Of a DNA stretch of 64,000 nt, positions 46,248 through 57,348 are shown piece by piece. The notes under the pieces were generated by a model. The model was not told the origin of the DNA and did no database searches. It worked only from the letters and a program-made list of their open reading frames with translations. Each line of letters begins with the position of its first letter. Positions within the stretch are counted from its first letter, which is position 1. A program made the position numbers and the translations under genes. The stretch is from Acidimicrobiales bacterium (GTDB lineage Bacteria > Actinomycetota > Acidimicrobiia > Acidimicrobiales > SZUA-35): positions 175,566 to 239,565 of the forward strand of contig JAHDCC010000001.1 of NCBI GenBank assembly GCA_020630065.1, read 5' to 3'.

Positions 46248-47033
46248 ATGCTTCGACGTTCGATGGTGTCGAGCCGAGAGATGGCTCGTAAAGAAATCGT
46301 CGAGGGTCGGGTAACCGTCGATGGTGCTCCAGCGCTGAAACCGGCTCGGATGGTAAGCCCATCGGAAAATATCGAACTTCTTGGCCCTCCACCAAAGTTT
46401 GTGAGCCGTGCAGGTCACAAATTGGAGGGTGCTCTCGACAAATTTGGGATAGATCCGTCCGGTATGGTTTGTGTCGATGCCGGCTCGTCAACCGGCGGAT
46501 TCACCGACTGCCTGTTGCAGCATGGAGCGACGAAAGTCTACGCCGTCGACGTTGGTACTAACCAGTTACACGAGAAAATACGTGCTCATCCATCGGTAGT
46601 CGTGCATGAGAAAACCGACATTCGCAAGGTCGACCGTTCGACGTTTGACGAAAAAATAGAACTCATAGTCGGAGATCTTTCGTTTATTTCTCTGCGGCTT
46701 GTACTCCCAAATTTGGTTTCTCTGATCGAACCAGGAACTCCGTTGGTGTTGCTCGTAAAACCCCAGTTTGAGGCGGGTCGGGAAGAAGCAGCGAAGAGTA
46801 AAGGCGTGATCACCGATCCCGATATTTGGCTTCGGACGTTCACAGAAGTAGTGGAAACGGCGGCCGGTCTCGGCGCTGAATTAGTCGATGCGGCCGTTTC
46901 TTCGATCCGAGGCAGAACAGGTAATGTCGAATTTGTTATGCACTGTCGTCTTACCGCTGTCACTAATATTGGCTATAGTCAACAGCATCTTGCAGATGTA
47001 GTAGCTGAAGCACAAATCAATTCGGGTGAGTGA
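46248..47033 (+). CDS. tlyA: rRNA 2'-O-methyltransferase TlyA
   Basis: A 261-residue protein: an N-terminal S4 RNA-binding domain (about 5-60) and a Rossmann methyltransferase domain starting KFVSRAGHKLEGAL, with SAM loop DAGSSTGGFTDCLL and VKPQFE. TlyA makes ribose methylations on 16S and 23S rRNA and, in mycobacteria, confers capreomycin sensitivity (family knowledge). The first ATG is 46248, but eight codons upstream (46224-46247) read IRRRLDAE, which resembles the usual TlyA N-terminus, and no ATG, GTG or TTG lies in frame there. The stop abuts the nadK ATG directly. Confidence 0.9.
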   Translation: MLRRSMVSSREMARKEIVEGRVTVDGAPALKPARMVSPSENIELLGPPPKFVSRAGHKLEGALDKFGIDPSGMVCVDAGSSTGGFTDCLLQHGATKVYAVDVGTNQLHEKIRAHPSVVVHEKTDIRKVDRSTFDEKIELIVGDLSFISLRLVLPNLVSLIEPGTPLVLLVKPQFEAGREEAAKSKGVITDPDIWLRTFTEVVETAAGLGAELVDAAVSSIRGRTGNVEFVMHCRLTAVTNIGYSQQHLADVVAEAQINSGE

Positions 47034-47882
47034 ATGACGAAACGACTTGGTGTCGTAATCCACCAACATCGACCGGAAGTCCTATCATTGGCGGCGAAAG
47101 CTATTGCTTGGTGCGGCTCTACTATTCAGCCTGTTGTGGTCGAAAGCGACGCGATTCTGTTGAATCGGCCCGATTTAGCACAGCCTGACGATCAGTTTGG
47201 CAGCGATCTAGATATTTGTCTTAGCCTCGGAGGAGACGGAACGATGTTACGTTCAGTCTCTATGGTCGCCGAGCATGGCGTTCCCATCCTAGGGGTGAAC
47301 GCTGGCCAACTGGGCTATCTAGCCGAGGCGGACCCGGCGGAACTCGAAACGTATCTTGAGCTTTGGCTTGCTGGCAAACTTCAAGTGGAACAACGCATGA
47401 TGCTCGAGGTGTCTTCTCCGGAACATCCAGGCTGGAATGGCTATGCCCTGAACGAAGCGGTTGTATATCGTTCTGAAAGTGGGCGCACGTTGGATGTGTC
47501 GGCTTCGATCGACGGCAGCTACTTCACCGATTATTTAGCTGACGGGCTTATGGTGTCGACTCCGACCGGTTCCACAGCGTATTCGTTATCTGCGGGAGGC
47601 CCGATTGTGCAGCCCGATATAGCTGCCCTGCTCCTGACCCCGGTGGCCGCACATATGGTGTTCAACCGTACGATGGTTTTATCTCCGTCAAGCGAGGTGA
47701 CTATCACCGTGAAAGGCTACAAGCCAGCCGTGGTGGCGTTAGATGGTAGAACATCGACCGAACTTCAACCGGGCGACTCGCTGCAGTGCCGGGCAGCTGA
47801 AATCTCTGCCCAGCTATTGGTAGCCGGAACTCGTGATTTCCATACCGTGTTGAAAGACAAATTTGGTTTAGAGGATCGATAA
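47034..47882 (+). CDS. nadK: NAD kinase
   Basis: A 282-residue kinase making NADP from NAD. GGDGT is at 66-70 and NAGQLGYL at 89-96; TPTGSTAYSLSAGGP lies further on. Length is normal. It sits between tlyA and recN, an order common in actinobacteria. The start directly follows the tlyA stop, and its TAA stop shares one base with the recN ATG. Confidence 0.95.
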   Translation: MTKRLGVVIHQHRPEVLSLAAKAIAWCGSTIQPVVVESDAILLNRPDLAQPDDQFGSDLDICLSLGGDGTMLRSVSMVAEHGVPILGVNAGQLGYLAEADPAELETYLELWLAGKLQVEQRMMLEVSSPEHPGWNGYALNEAVVYRSESGRTLDVSASIDGSYFTDYLADGLMVSTPTGSTAYSLSAGGPIVQPDIAALLLTPVAAHMVFNRTMVLSPSSEVTITVKGYKPAVVALDGRTSTELQPGDSLQCRAAEISAQLLVAGTRDFHTVLKDKFGLEDR

Positions 47883-49468
47883 TGCTCCTAGAAATTTCTG
47901 TTCAGAACCTTGGTGTCATTGACCAGATGACGTTGCAGGTCCCCGCTGGGATGATTGCGTTAACCGGTGAGACCGGGGCAGGTAAAACACTTTTGGTCGA
48001 CGCCATCAACCTTTTGATGGGTGGTCGGTCCGATCCTGGGTTGGTGCGGACCGGGGCAGCTGAAGCAATCGTAGATGGTCGGTTTGACATAGATGGCCAA
48101 GAGGTTGTTCTCACCCGAGTTATCCCGTCAGAAGGTAGATCTCGAGCCTATGTCGACGGTCGCCCGTCGACGGCGTCTGCGTTAGCCGAACTCGGGTCGA
48201 CTCTGGTTGACCTTCATGGTCAACATGCTCATCAGTCCTTACTGGCGGTCGATAGTCAACGAGACGCCCTCGACACGTTCGGGTCAGTCGATTTGTCGGC
48301 CCTGAACGATGCTAAGGCACATCTGGCTTCGATCGAACAAGACCTCGCAAGTCTGGGTGGTAACGAACGTGACCGAGCGCGTGAACTCGATCTGATCAGA
48401 TATCAGGTTGATGAGTTGGTTTCCGCCGGTTTGTCAGATCCGGACGAGGACGAAAAACTTGAACGAGACGAAGAGCTGCTTGCTAACGCTCAAGAGCATT
48501 CAGAGGCGGCAAGCGAAGTTCTCGAATTGTTTGCCGGTGAAGAAGGAGTGCGCGACAATCTTGGATCTGCCGTCTCTAAATTAGAGGACCGCTCACCGTT
48601 CGCCCCGATCTTTGCTCGCTTGAGCGATGTGATCGCTGAGTTTGATGATCTCATCGACGAGGTTCGCACCGCCAACGATGGTATTGAGGAAAACCCGGCA
48701 AAACTTGACGAAATCCAAGCACGTCGTAGGGTCCTGTCGGACCTTCGTCGAAAGTATGGCGACACAGTCGCAGCGGTAATGTCGGAACGAGATCGACTAT
48801 CGGAACGCCTGACCGAGCTGGAACAGCACGATGAACGCGCGGCTGAACTCGATTTACAACTCCTGCAAGCCCAAAAGTCTCTTGCTACGGCCAGCGCTGA
48901 AGTCAAGAAGCAACGAAGCGCCGCCGCTCCCGGTTTGGCCGATGCAATAGAGCAGCAGTTGCCCGATTTAGCGATGCCTAAAGCAAAGATTGGAATTAGT
49001 GTCGAAGGGGATGACGGGGGAGAGGTCTCGTTCCAATTGTCGGCCAACCCTGGATCTGATCTGCAACCGTTGTCCAAAGTTGCTTCTGGAGGTGAGCTAG
49101 CGAGAACAATGTTGGCTCTTCGCAGCGTTTTATCCGAAGCCCCGCCTGTACTGGTTTTTGACGAGGTCGACGCCGGAATTGGAGGGCAGGCAGGTTTTGC
49201 TGTCGGGCGTTCGTTAAGTAATTTAGGTGATCGCCATCAGGTGTTGGTTGTCACTCACCTGGCTCAGGTCGCCGCGTTCGCTGACGCTCATTTGGCCGTC
49301 GAGAAAAATCAGAGCGAAGACAACACCGTTTCGGAAATACGGCTCCTGCAGGAAGACGAACGCCTCGTTGAGGTTGCCAGGATGCTTTCTGGACAGCCTG
49401 ATTCCATTACAGCCCGCCAACACGCACGTGAGCTGGTAGTTGAGGCCGAATCGAGCAAACTCCGCTAA
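47882..49468 (+). CDS. recN: DNA repair protein RecN
   Basis: A 528-residue SMC-like ATPase in double-strand break repair. Walker A is GETGAGKT (29-36), the signature is VASGGELARTMLAL, and Walker B is VLVFDEVDAGIGG. A coiled-coil middle (about 150-350) is rich in Glu, Arg and Leu. Co-transcribed with tlyA and nadK by start/stop overlap. Confidence 0.95.
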   Translation: MLLEISVQNLGVIDQMTLQVPAGMIALTGETGAGKTLLVDAINLLMGGRSDPGLVRTGAAEAIVDGRFDIDGQEVVLTRVIPSEGRSRAYVDGRPSTASALAELGSTLVDLHGQHAHQSLLAVDSQRDALDTFGSVDLSALNDAKAHLASIEQDLASLGGNERDRARELDLIRYQVDELVSAGLSDPDEDEKLERDEELLANAQEHSEAASEVLELFAGEEGVRDNLGSAVSKLEDRSPFAPIFARLSDVIAEFDDLIDEVRTANDGIEENPAKLDEIQARRRVLSDLRRKYGDTVAAVMSERDRLSERLTELEQHDERAAELDLQLLQAQKSLATASAEVKKQRSAAAPGLADAIEQQLPDLAMPKAKIGISVEGDDGGEVSFQLSANPGSDLQPLSKVASGGELARTMLALRSVLSEAPPVLVFDEVDAGIGGQAGFAVGRSLSNLGDRHQVLVVTHLAQVAAFADAHLAVEKNQSEDNTVSEIRLLQEDERLVEVARMLSGQPDSITARQHARELVVEAESSKLR

Positions 49469-49588
49469 TCTGGCCGCACATTCTGCGAGAAACGTCTACT
49501 TGCGTAACCTCTGCACTACCAACTAGATACAAGACTGGTCGAATGTCCTATCTGTAAAATTCCCGCTGTACTCTAATCTGGTCTGTGA

Positions 49589-51352
<1,764 letters not shown>

Positions 51353-51354
51353 TC

Positions 51355-51894
51355 ATGAAACCATTTTCGGTCGTGAACGATGAGCTGATTCATCAAGGTG
51401 CAGTCGTCGGGTTCTACCGGAGACAAATCAGCGGTCCAGACGGTGAGATGTACGATCGTGATGTGGTAAAACATCCTGGTGCGGTCGCGATCGTTCCGTT
51501 CGAGGACGGCGATATTTATTTGGTTAAGCAGTATCGTGCCCCGCTGGATGCGGACTTGATTGAAATTCCCGCGGGCAAGCTCGATGTTGACGGTGAACCG
51601 TTCGAAATTACAGCAAACCGTGAGTTGGAGGAAGAAGTAGGCCGTTCAGCCGGGAAACTCGAGCCTTTGGTCGACCTTTATCATTCGGCCGGGTTTTGTG
51701 ACGAGTTAGGCCATATCTTCTTGGCCACCGATCTGGTTGAGGTCCCACAGCGGCTTGAAGGTCCTGAGGAAGCTCATCTTGAGGTTCTGAAGGTGTCCAT
51801 GGCCGATGCAGTTGCGATGGTTATGGACGGTCGGATCACCGACGGCAAATCTATGGTTGGCATTTTGGCGGCGGCTCGTTACCTAGGTTATTGA
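51355..51894 (+). CDS. Nudix hydrolase, ADP-ribose pyrophosphatase-like
   Basis: A 179-residue hydrolase. The Nudix box is at about 78-101, with the core RELEEEVG; the spacing before its first Glu is one residue longer than consensus. VKQYRAPLDADLIEIPAGK upstream is typical of ADP-ribose pyrophosphatases, which cleave ADP-ribose to AMP and ribose 5-phosphate. It follows pyrG by 2 bp and shares one base with the HD gene. Confidence 0.88.
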   Translation: MKPFSVVNDELIHQGAVVGFYRRQISGPDGEMYDRDVVKHPGAVAIVPFEDGDIYLVKQYRAPLDADLIEIPAGKLDVDGEPFEITANRELEEEVGRSAGKLEPLVDLYHSAGFCDELGHIFLATDLVEVPQRLEGPEEAHLEVLKVSMADAVAMVMDGRITDGKSMVGILAAARYLGY

Positions 51895-52424
51895 TGGCTG
51901 GCCGTGCTATCCACGGGTTGCATCTGGTTAAACGCTTCTTTGGTGCCATTCGTCCCGGTAGTCCCAGTGTTCGAGATGAGGATTGGGTTGAGTCAGTACT
52001 GCTAAGCGGTGAGTTGACTGTCTGGGCGCGTATGAATAACCCCGATCGTCGGCATGCGATTGGTGTTGCTAAGGCGGTAGAGAGCGAATTAGATGTCGAA
52101 GCTACTCGCGATGTTTTGGCCGCGGCGTTGTTACACGACTCGGGCAAGGTGGTTAGCGGTTTTCGGACGCCTGCTCGAGTGTTCGCAACGCTCTTTTGGA
52201 CAGTCATCGACTCGTCTCGGGCGGAATCCTGGAGTGAGGGTTCGTCGATGCGTGCCCGGTTGGCGCAGTATCGGCTGCATCCAGAATTGGGTGCTCGACT
52301 GTTGACTGAGGCCGGGTCGGAGCAGTTGACGATTAGTTGGGCAGCTGAACATCACCAGCCGATCGAGGCGTGGACTGTGCCTCGACATATCGGGCGTGTC
52401 TTGAAGGACTGCGACGACGACTAA
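51894..52424 (+). CDS. HD-domain phosphohydrolase
   Basis: A 176-residue helical protein. His54 (RRHAIGVAK) and His81-Asp82 (LLHDSGK) form an HD metal site, and ISWAAEHHQP supplies a later histidine pair. Substrate unknown: HD proteins act on nucleotides or cyclic dinucleotides. The ATG at 51894 shares one base with the Nudix stop; a TTG at 51891 is also possible. Confidence 0.82.
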   Translation: MAGRAIHGLHLVKRFFGAIRPGSPSVRDEDWVESVLLSGELTVWARMNNPDRRHAIGVAKAVESELDVEATRDVLAAALLHDSGKVVSGFRTPARVFATLFWTVIDSSRAESWSEGSSMRARLAQYRLHPELGARLLTEAGSEQLTISWAAEHHQPIEAWTVPRHIGRVLKDCDDD

Positions 52425-52515
52425 CGTTGCTTTTTGTCACACTTTTTGCCTAATTCATGTGTTTTTAAGCGTAGTGAACGGTAGGTTGGTGTCGGCTTAC
52501 GAAGGTGGAATGTTG

Positions 52516-52800
52516 GTGACTAAAGTATCGTACGATTCCGATCTTGGCGGACCGGCAATCGAAAGTGTTGCAGCTGATTCGAAAGATGCCAACGCTAAGA
52601 GTAGGCCGATGAAACCAGTGTTTTTCTCTGGAGACGCGGCCCGAGATGCGGTCCAAACCCCATACAGCCAGTTTGTTACGAGCATCCACGCCCAGTTAGA
52701 TGAAGACGCAAAAATCGTTGACGTGTTGGAGTTGATGATGAAAGCAGTTGATAAACGGATTGTCGGGACTGACACACAATCTGTGGCGCGAGGGAAGTAG
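52516..52800 (+). CDS. Small helical protein, first gene of an envelope/secretion cassette
   Basis: A 94-residue protein from GTG 52516, chosen because GAAGGTGG (52501-52508) lies 7 bases upstream; the frame opens at 52459. It has a polar N-terminus and two helical segments (YSQFVTSIHAQLDEDAKIV, VLELMMKAVDKRIV). It has no WxG motif. Its size and place 7 bp before a large WxG-like protein resemble small partners in type VII (ESX-like) pairs (inference). Not otherwise recognised. Confidence 0.65.
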   Translation: MTKVSYDSDLGGPAIESVAADSKDANAKSRPMKPVFFSGDAARDAVQTPYSQFVTSIHAQLDEDAKIVDVLELMMKAVDKRIVGTDTQSVARGK

Positions 52801-52807
52801 ACCAACT

Positions 52808-55519
52808 ATGTCGGGTGGTTTAGAGTTACCTGTCGGTGCGGCGTTACGGTCTAACCCGATGCAGTTTAAGAACTTGGCTGACGACTTTGAGGAGCGCTGG
52901 GGTGGCGCTACGTCGGCTGCTTCCAAGCTTCGAGAGACTGGGCTATCTTATGCGCGGGATCATTCCGGCCCGGATGTTGATGTAATTTCTTCCGGTTTAG
53001 CTCAGATCGCTGACGCCTACGACAACCGGGTTTCGGGTTATTCAACGTTAGCAGACGCATTTGAAACAACCTACAAGGCGTTGATACGTCTCGAGGAGCG
53101 TTCTGACGCGTTGGACCGTGATCGCTCCAACCTTCGGAGTTCGGACACCTACGGTGAATTGTCAGCTGATCTTTTGAACGCTTCGAATGGTTTAGAAGTG
53201 GAGTTTGATGCTATTCGGGAAGCGGAACGAACGGCGTTGGTTGCGCTGGGGAAGGTGATTGGGTCGGTCACCTTTGGTGAAGATATTTCTTACGATTCAG
53301 CGGCGTGGAACGATGTTATTGGTCGGGCTATCCAAAACACTGACGATCCTGATCTTCAATTAGAACTTCGAACGAGCTGGGTAGCCATCGCCGATCATGC
53401 CGATAACGGGACCATCGATGACGATGGAATTTCGGATGAGTTAACAGAGAAAGTTGTCGAAGCGCGGCTTAATGGGCAAACCTCGGAAGAGGCAGGGCTG
53501 CCCGCAGTGCTGTTTCCTCCGGACTATGACAAAGATATCGAACGCTTACGAGAAGCCGAACATGATGATCACGGCAATGTTCCGTGGCTAGGAAATCCGA
53601 GCGATGAGGAACGTGCCGAGGCCTCCAAGATCCGAGAGAAACTCGGGTTAGATGGGGATCGTGACGTCAGAAAGATACAGATCATTTCTGAGACGGCGGA
53701 TCTTCACGGTGCTGAAGAATGGAAAGGCCAGGAGCTGGGTGAAGTCTATGAAGAGAACCTAATCGGCAGGCTTGACAGGCCGTCTGCCACTGGATTGTCT
53801 GACGAAGCGATTGAGTTGCTAGGTGAAGAAATTTCAGATAGCCCGAAGGTGTCGGTTTCGTTTTTCAACGAGATTGGAGTAGATAATACTGCCGAGATTC
53901 CGACGGCGTTGGAAGGTAAATCTGCGCTAATCGCTCCGTTCAGTGAATCACTGGCGGAGGCTTCTCACCGGCGTGGGAACCCACGTCTTTCGTTTTCGGG
54001 AACTGAGCTGATTGAGGCTGTGAAACCTCATGAGATTGCCTGGCCACCAGAAATTCTGTTCGCTGAAGGCGACTTCGAATCCGAGTTCTTGGCTGAGGCG
54101 ACCCAGGCATCGATCGAGCGGCGGTCCGGAGATGAGCTGCCGGTTTGGCGGCGTCATTTTGAAGGCGACCCAACAAACATAATGTTGGCTCGTTCTGCGC
54201 AGGACCCCGAGGCTGCTCAAAAGGCTGTTCAAGGTTTAGAGGATAAAGAGTTGACACATATTTTGATCGATCCAGAGGTCGGTTACGACTCTGCGGTGGA
54301 CGGTTCAGAACCGATAGCTGACTTTCTTGGTGCCGCCGGGGCCGATAAAGACACGGCCGAAATTTTGTTGGGTGGCGCTACCGAAGTTGAAGAGTTCTCG
54401 GATCCGGGTGTGGCTGCTGGTTTCGATCGGGTCATAGGTCAGCACGCAACGGTTATGTACGACGAGACGTATTTGGAGAGTCACGGTATTGACCCTCAAA
54501 AGAGTGGGACTCTTTCGCAGGAGGAATGGTTGGAGCTGGGTTTCACCCAACGTGATTGGGAGAAGCTTCAAGAAAAGGCACTTGAACATGGGCAAGGGAT
54601 GGCGTTGGTTTCCGGCAACGATGAGCTGATCCGACAGGCGATAGCGTATGACCTTCAACCAGATAACAGCGGTAGCGGTGAAGGGGAAATCAACAACGAT
54701 TACGCTCGTTTCGGTTTGACGGGAGGGGTTCTGGAACGTAACTATGTTGAGGGCGTGATCGATTTCGAAGCCCGAATCGACGCTGATTCTGAAGAATATA
54801 ATCGGTGGTTGTCAACGGGTCGGAGTACCGGTCTGTTCCTTACTGGTTTTGTACCTGGAGGCCGCCCAGTGGCTGACGGTGTGATTGGTGTGGTTGATAT
54901 TGTTGCTAGTCACTTTGCGGTAGAAGGTGAGCTTGGGTTTACCAAAGATGCTGATCGTGAGAAAAAGAAGTTGGGCGAGCTGTTAGATGAATATTTGGAA
55001 ACCTCTGCTAAAACCCGGTACGGGGTGATAGCTCAGATTGAGGCGATTCGTGCTGCTGAGATGCGTGCGGATCAGGCGAGAGCTGACGGGTTGTCTGCGC
55101 AGCCTGTCGTAGATAAGAGCGGTAACCCGGTGCGGCTAGTTGAGACAGATGCTGGCACAATCATTGAGGTTCAAGATAGAGACGGAAACTGGAAGTTAGC
55201 GGAGCCTGATTGGGACTACGATCAGTTCCCGGACGGGACTGGTGTTGGTCAGGCTGATGCCGTGATCGAACAAGAAGTTGGCACTGAACACGAACAAGCG
55301 GCTAAAGTAGCCGACCCAACACCTGAACCAGCCGAGGGTGGAAACAGCACACCTGGAGAAGGCGACGAACAGAAAAAGCTCGATGATGGAACCGACCCTA
55401 TCAAGACCACCGATATTTGGGTACCGATTCTGCGGGATGAACCTGAGCCAAAGGATTTGCCGGTGTTTACGGCCCCTGAGATTGCTGAGATTGTGGAGGG
55501 AACTGATGAAACTATCTAG
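52808..55519 (+). CDS. Large acidic actinobacterial protein with WxG-like N-terminal domain
   Basis: A 903-residue protein. ATG 52808 follows GGGAAG and gives MSGGLELPVG; the frame is open upstream inside the previous gene. Residues 1-160 are helical with Trp31-Gly-Gly (EERWGGATSAA), reminiscent of the WXG100 turn. The middle (about 330-640) carries SFFNEIG, FAEGDFESEFL and DPTNIMLARSAQDPEAA, which resemble large actinobacterial proteins of the DUF6571 kind; I am not certain. The C-terminus is disordered and very acidic. No signal peptide or TM. Possibly a type VII substrate or scaffold. Overlaps the next gene by 14 bp. Confidence 0.6.
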   Translation: MSGGLELPVGAALRSNPMQFKNLADDFEERWGGATSAASKLRETGLSYARDHSGPDVDVISSGLAQIADAYDNRVSGYSTLADAFETTYKALIRLEERSDALDRDRSNLRSSDTYGELSADLLNASNGLEVEFDAIREAERTALVALGKVIGSVTFGEDISYDSAAWNDVIGRAIQNTDDPDLQLELRTSWVAIADHADNGTIDDDGISDELTEKVVEARLNGQTSEEAGLPAVLFPPDYDKDIERLREAEHDDHGNVPWLGNPSDEERAEASKIREKLGLDGDRDVRKIQIISETADLHGAEEWKGQELGEVYEENLIGRLDRPSATGLSDEAIELLGEEISDSPKVSVSFFNEIGVDNTAEIPTALEGKSALIAPFSESLAEASHRRGNPRLSFSGTELIEAVKPHEIAWPPEILFAEGDFESEFLAEATQASIERRSGDELPVWRRHFEGDPTNIMLARSAQDPEAAQKAVQGLEDKELTHILIDPEVGYDSAVDGSEPIADFLGAAGADKDTAEILLGGATEVEEFSDPGVAAGFDRVIGQHATVMYDETYLESHGIDPQKSGTLSQEEWLELGFTQRDWEKLQEKALEHGQGMALVSGNDELIRQAIAYDLQPDNSGSGEGEINNDYARFGLTGGVLERNYVEGVIDFEARIDADSEEYNRWLSTGRSTGLFLTGFVPGGRPVADGVIGVVDIVASHFAVEGELGFTKDADREKKKLGELLDEYLETSAKTRYGVIAQIEAIRAAEMRADQARADGLSAQPVVDKSGNPVRLVETDAGTIIEVQDRDGNWKLAEPDWDYDQFPDGTGVGQADAVIEQEVGTEHEQAAKVADPTPEPAEGGNSTPGEGDEQKKLDDGTDPIKTTDIWVPILRDEPEPKDLPVFTAPEIAEIVEGTDETI

Positions 55520-56564
55520 TTTGGGTGAACAACGAAGTAGAAGAACACGGATAGTCATTTTGATTACGGCTGTTGGTTGTTTGGCGCTGTTAGCTGGCAC
55601 TTTGTTGATTATTGGCCCTTCGGGAGGTCAGGATCGTGTGGCCGTTTTTGGTGATGATGACACGTTTCTGCCGTGGGCGTTGGTGACCGACGGTGAGTTT
55701 GTGTGGAAATCGGTTGATAGTTCAAGCGGATTCGGTGGTGTAGCTGAAGTTGTCAAGATTGATTCTTCAAGTGGTGAGGTTGAATGGCGTAACGAGTACG
55801 GAGTCGGTAGTTACAGCGATTTGGTTTTGTCCGGGGCTACGATCCTGGCCACCTATAAACAGCCATTGCAACCGAAAGTAGTCGCTTCGGGTGATGAGGT
55901 GTTAATTCTGGTTGATGCCGAGACTGGTGATGTGGTTAGGCAAGTCGAGATTCCTCGTATCTCTACTAGCCCGATTGTGGTTGGAGATACAGTTTGGCTA
56001 CTCGGACAGGATCCGGGAGTTTACATTCGTGACGTAGAAACGTTGGACCTAGTTGAGACTATCGAGTTCTCGTCGATTACTAATCCTGATGGTCGGCCTG
56101 TTACGGGCCTTACGCAAATGACCTTGTTTGGTGACACTATGTGGATTACTGATGGTCGTGTTTTTGCTGGTGTTGATACGACAAGTCACGAGATGGTTGA
56201 TTTTGTTGATTTAGACGAGTTCGGTTTGAACGTTTTGGAGGGTCATGATGGTGTGTTGTGGTCGGGTGACCGTGGGGACCCTGACGAGGGTGCTGTTGGT
56301 TATGATCCTGAGTCTGGTGAGATAATTCGGTCAGGGTTCTATGAGTCGCCTATCGGGAACGTGTATCACGGCGGTTATACCTATGACATGGTTAGTGAGT
56401 CGACGATGATTCAGGTTGATAACGAAACTGGTGAGCGGGTCGCTACGTTTACTGAACTGGATCCGTTCTCGGTTGTCGTAACAGATGGTTTCCTGTGGGC
56501 CAAGGATGACACGCCTCGGGACGAACCTGGTCGAAAGATCTTTCGATACGAAACCGAACCCTAA
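55506..56564 (+). CDS. Membrane-anchored beta-propeller (PQQ-like) protein
   Basis: A 352-residue protein. GGAGG 5 bases before ATG 55506 fixes the start; the frame is open from 55338. A TM segment at about 18-38 (VILITAVGCLALLAGTLLIIG) is followed by repeated strands such as VVKIDSSSGEVEWRNEYG and LVDAETGDVVRQVEI, the pattern of PQQ/WD-like propellers. Likely an extracellular interaction platform. Coupled to the upstream gene by overlap. Confidence 0.75.
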   Translation: MKLSSLGEQRSRRTRIVILITAVGCLALLAGTLLIIGPSGGQDRVAVFGDDDTFLPWALVTDGEFVWKSVDSSSGFGGVAEVVKIDSSSGEVEWRNEYGVGSYSDLVLSGATILATYKQPLQPKVVASGDEVLILVDAETGDVVRQVEIPRISTSPIVVGDTVWLLGQDPGVYIRDVETLDLVETIEFSSITNPDGRPVTGLTQMTLFGDTMWITDGRVFAGVDTTSHEMVDFVDLDEFGLNVLEGHDGVLWSGDRGDPDEGAVGYDPESGEIIRSGFYESPIGNVYHGGYTYDMVSESTMIQVDNETGERVATFTELDPFSVVVTDGFLWAKDDTPRDEPGRKIFRYETEP

Positions 56565-56688
56565 TCGTCTTGATTGTTGGCACGCGTGAGGCGCTAAACG
56601 GTCGAGGTGTCATAGGTGGAACCAAGAGATATTTGTAGTAAATAGCTAAATTTTACAGGATCGTGATCTTGTGGGAGGATAGACAAAT

Positions 56689-57348
56689 ATGAACAGAGTG
56701 AGTGCATTTCTAGTGGCCGGGATGTTGGTGTTGGCTGGTTGTGGCGGATCGAGCGATGCGTCAGATACGACGTCGTCGCAATTGGATCAGTACAAAGAGG
56801 CTGTTGCCGAAGACGAAGCAACTAGCAGTGATAGTGAAGCCGAGTCGACCGAAACAACTACACGTCCAGAGGTCACGACCCCTGACGAGTTCGACCAACC
56901 CGAAGACGAAATCCTAGCCACCTATGCCGCATACCATGAAGCTTGGTTGATAGCTTCGGGAAGACCTGAAGCAGACCCTGACTATGCGCCGTTGTTCGAG
57001 CTTATGGTCGACCCAGAAGCAAGTAAGGTTCGAGAGGGCTTAGAGAAAAAGAAAGCGGCAGGCGAAATTGTTGTCGATCCTGGATTCACCGAGTTAAGCC
57101 ATTCCGTTCGGTTTGTCGGGGCGTTCAGTCCAGAGAAGACTGAAGGTAACACGGTTGTCTTGCTCGACTGTTTTGTTGACGCCACTGAAATCAGAACGCT
57201 CGACGAAGAAGTTCTAGAGTCTGACCCGGTCACGTTTGTGCTGGCGATCGAGATGAAAGTTGTCGATGGTGAATGGAAAGTCGCTGCCAGAGATGTCAAA
57301 GATCGGTATGAGGGGGTAAGCGAATGCGAAGAATACGCAAACGTCTAG
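56689..57348 (+). CDS. Secreted lipoprotein of unknown function
   Basis: A 219-residue protein with lipobox VLAGC (Cys18) after a classic signal peptide, an acidic Ser/Thr/Glu-rich linker (residues about 20-65), and a globular domain (about 70-219) with a FTELSHSVRFVGAFSP stretch. GGAGGA lies 8 bases before the ATG. NTF2-like cores in actinobacterial lipoproteins look similar, but I cannot confirm. Overlaps the next gene by 25 bp. Confidence 0.8.
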   Translation: MNRVSAFLVAGMLVLAGCGGSSDASDTTSSQLDQYKEAVAEDEATSSDSEAESTETTTRPEVTTPDEFDQPEDEILATYAAYHEAWLIASGRPEADPDYAPLFELMVDPEASKVREGLEKKKAAGEIVVDPGFTELSHSVRFVGAFSPEKTEGNTVVLLDCFVDATEIRTLDEEVLESDPVTFVLAIEMKVVDGEWKVAARDVKDRYEGVSECEEYANV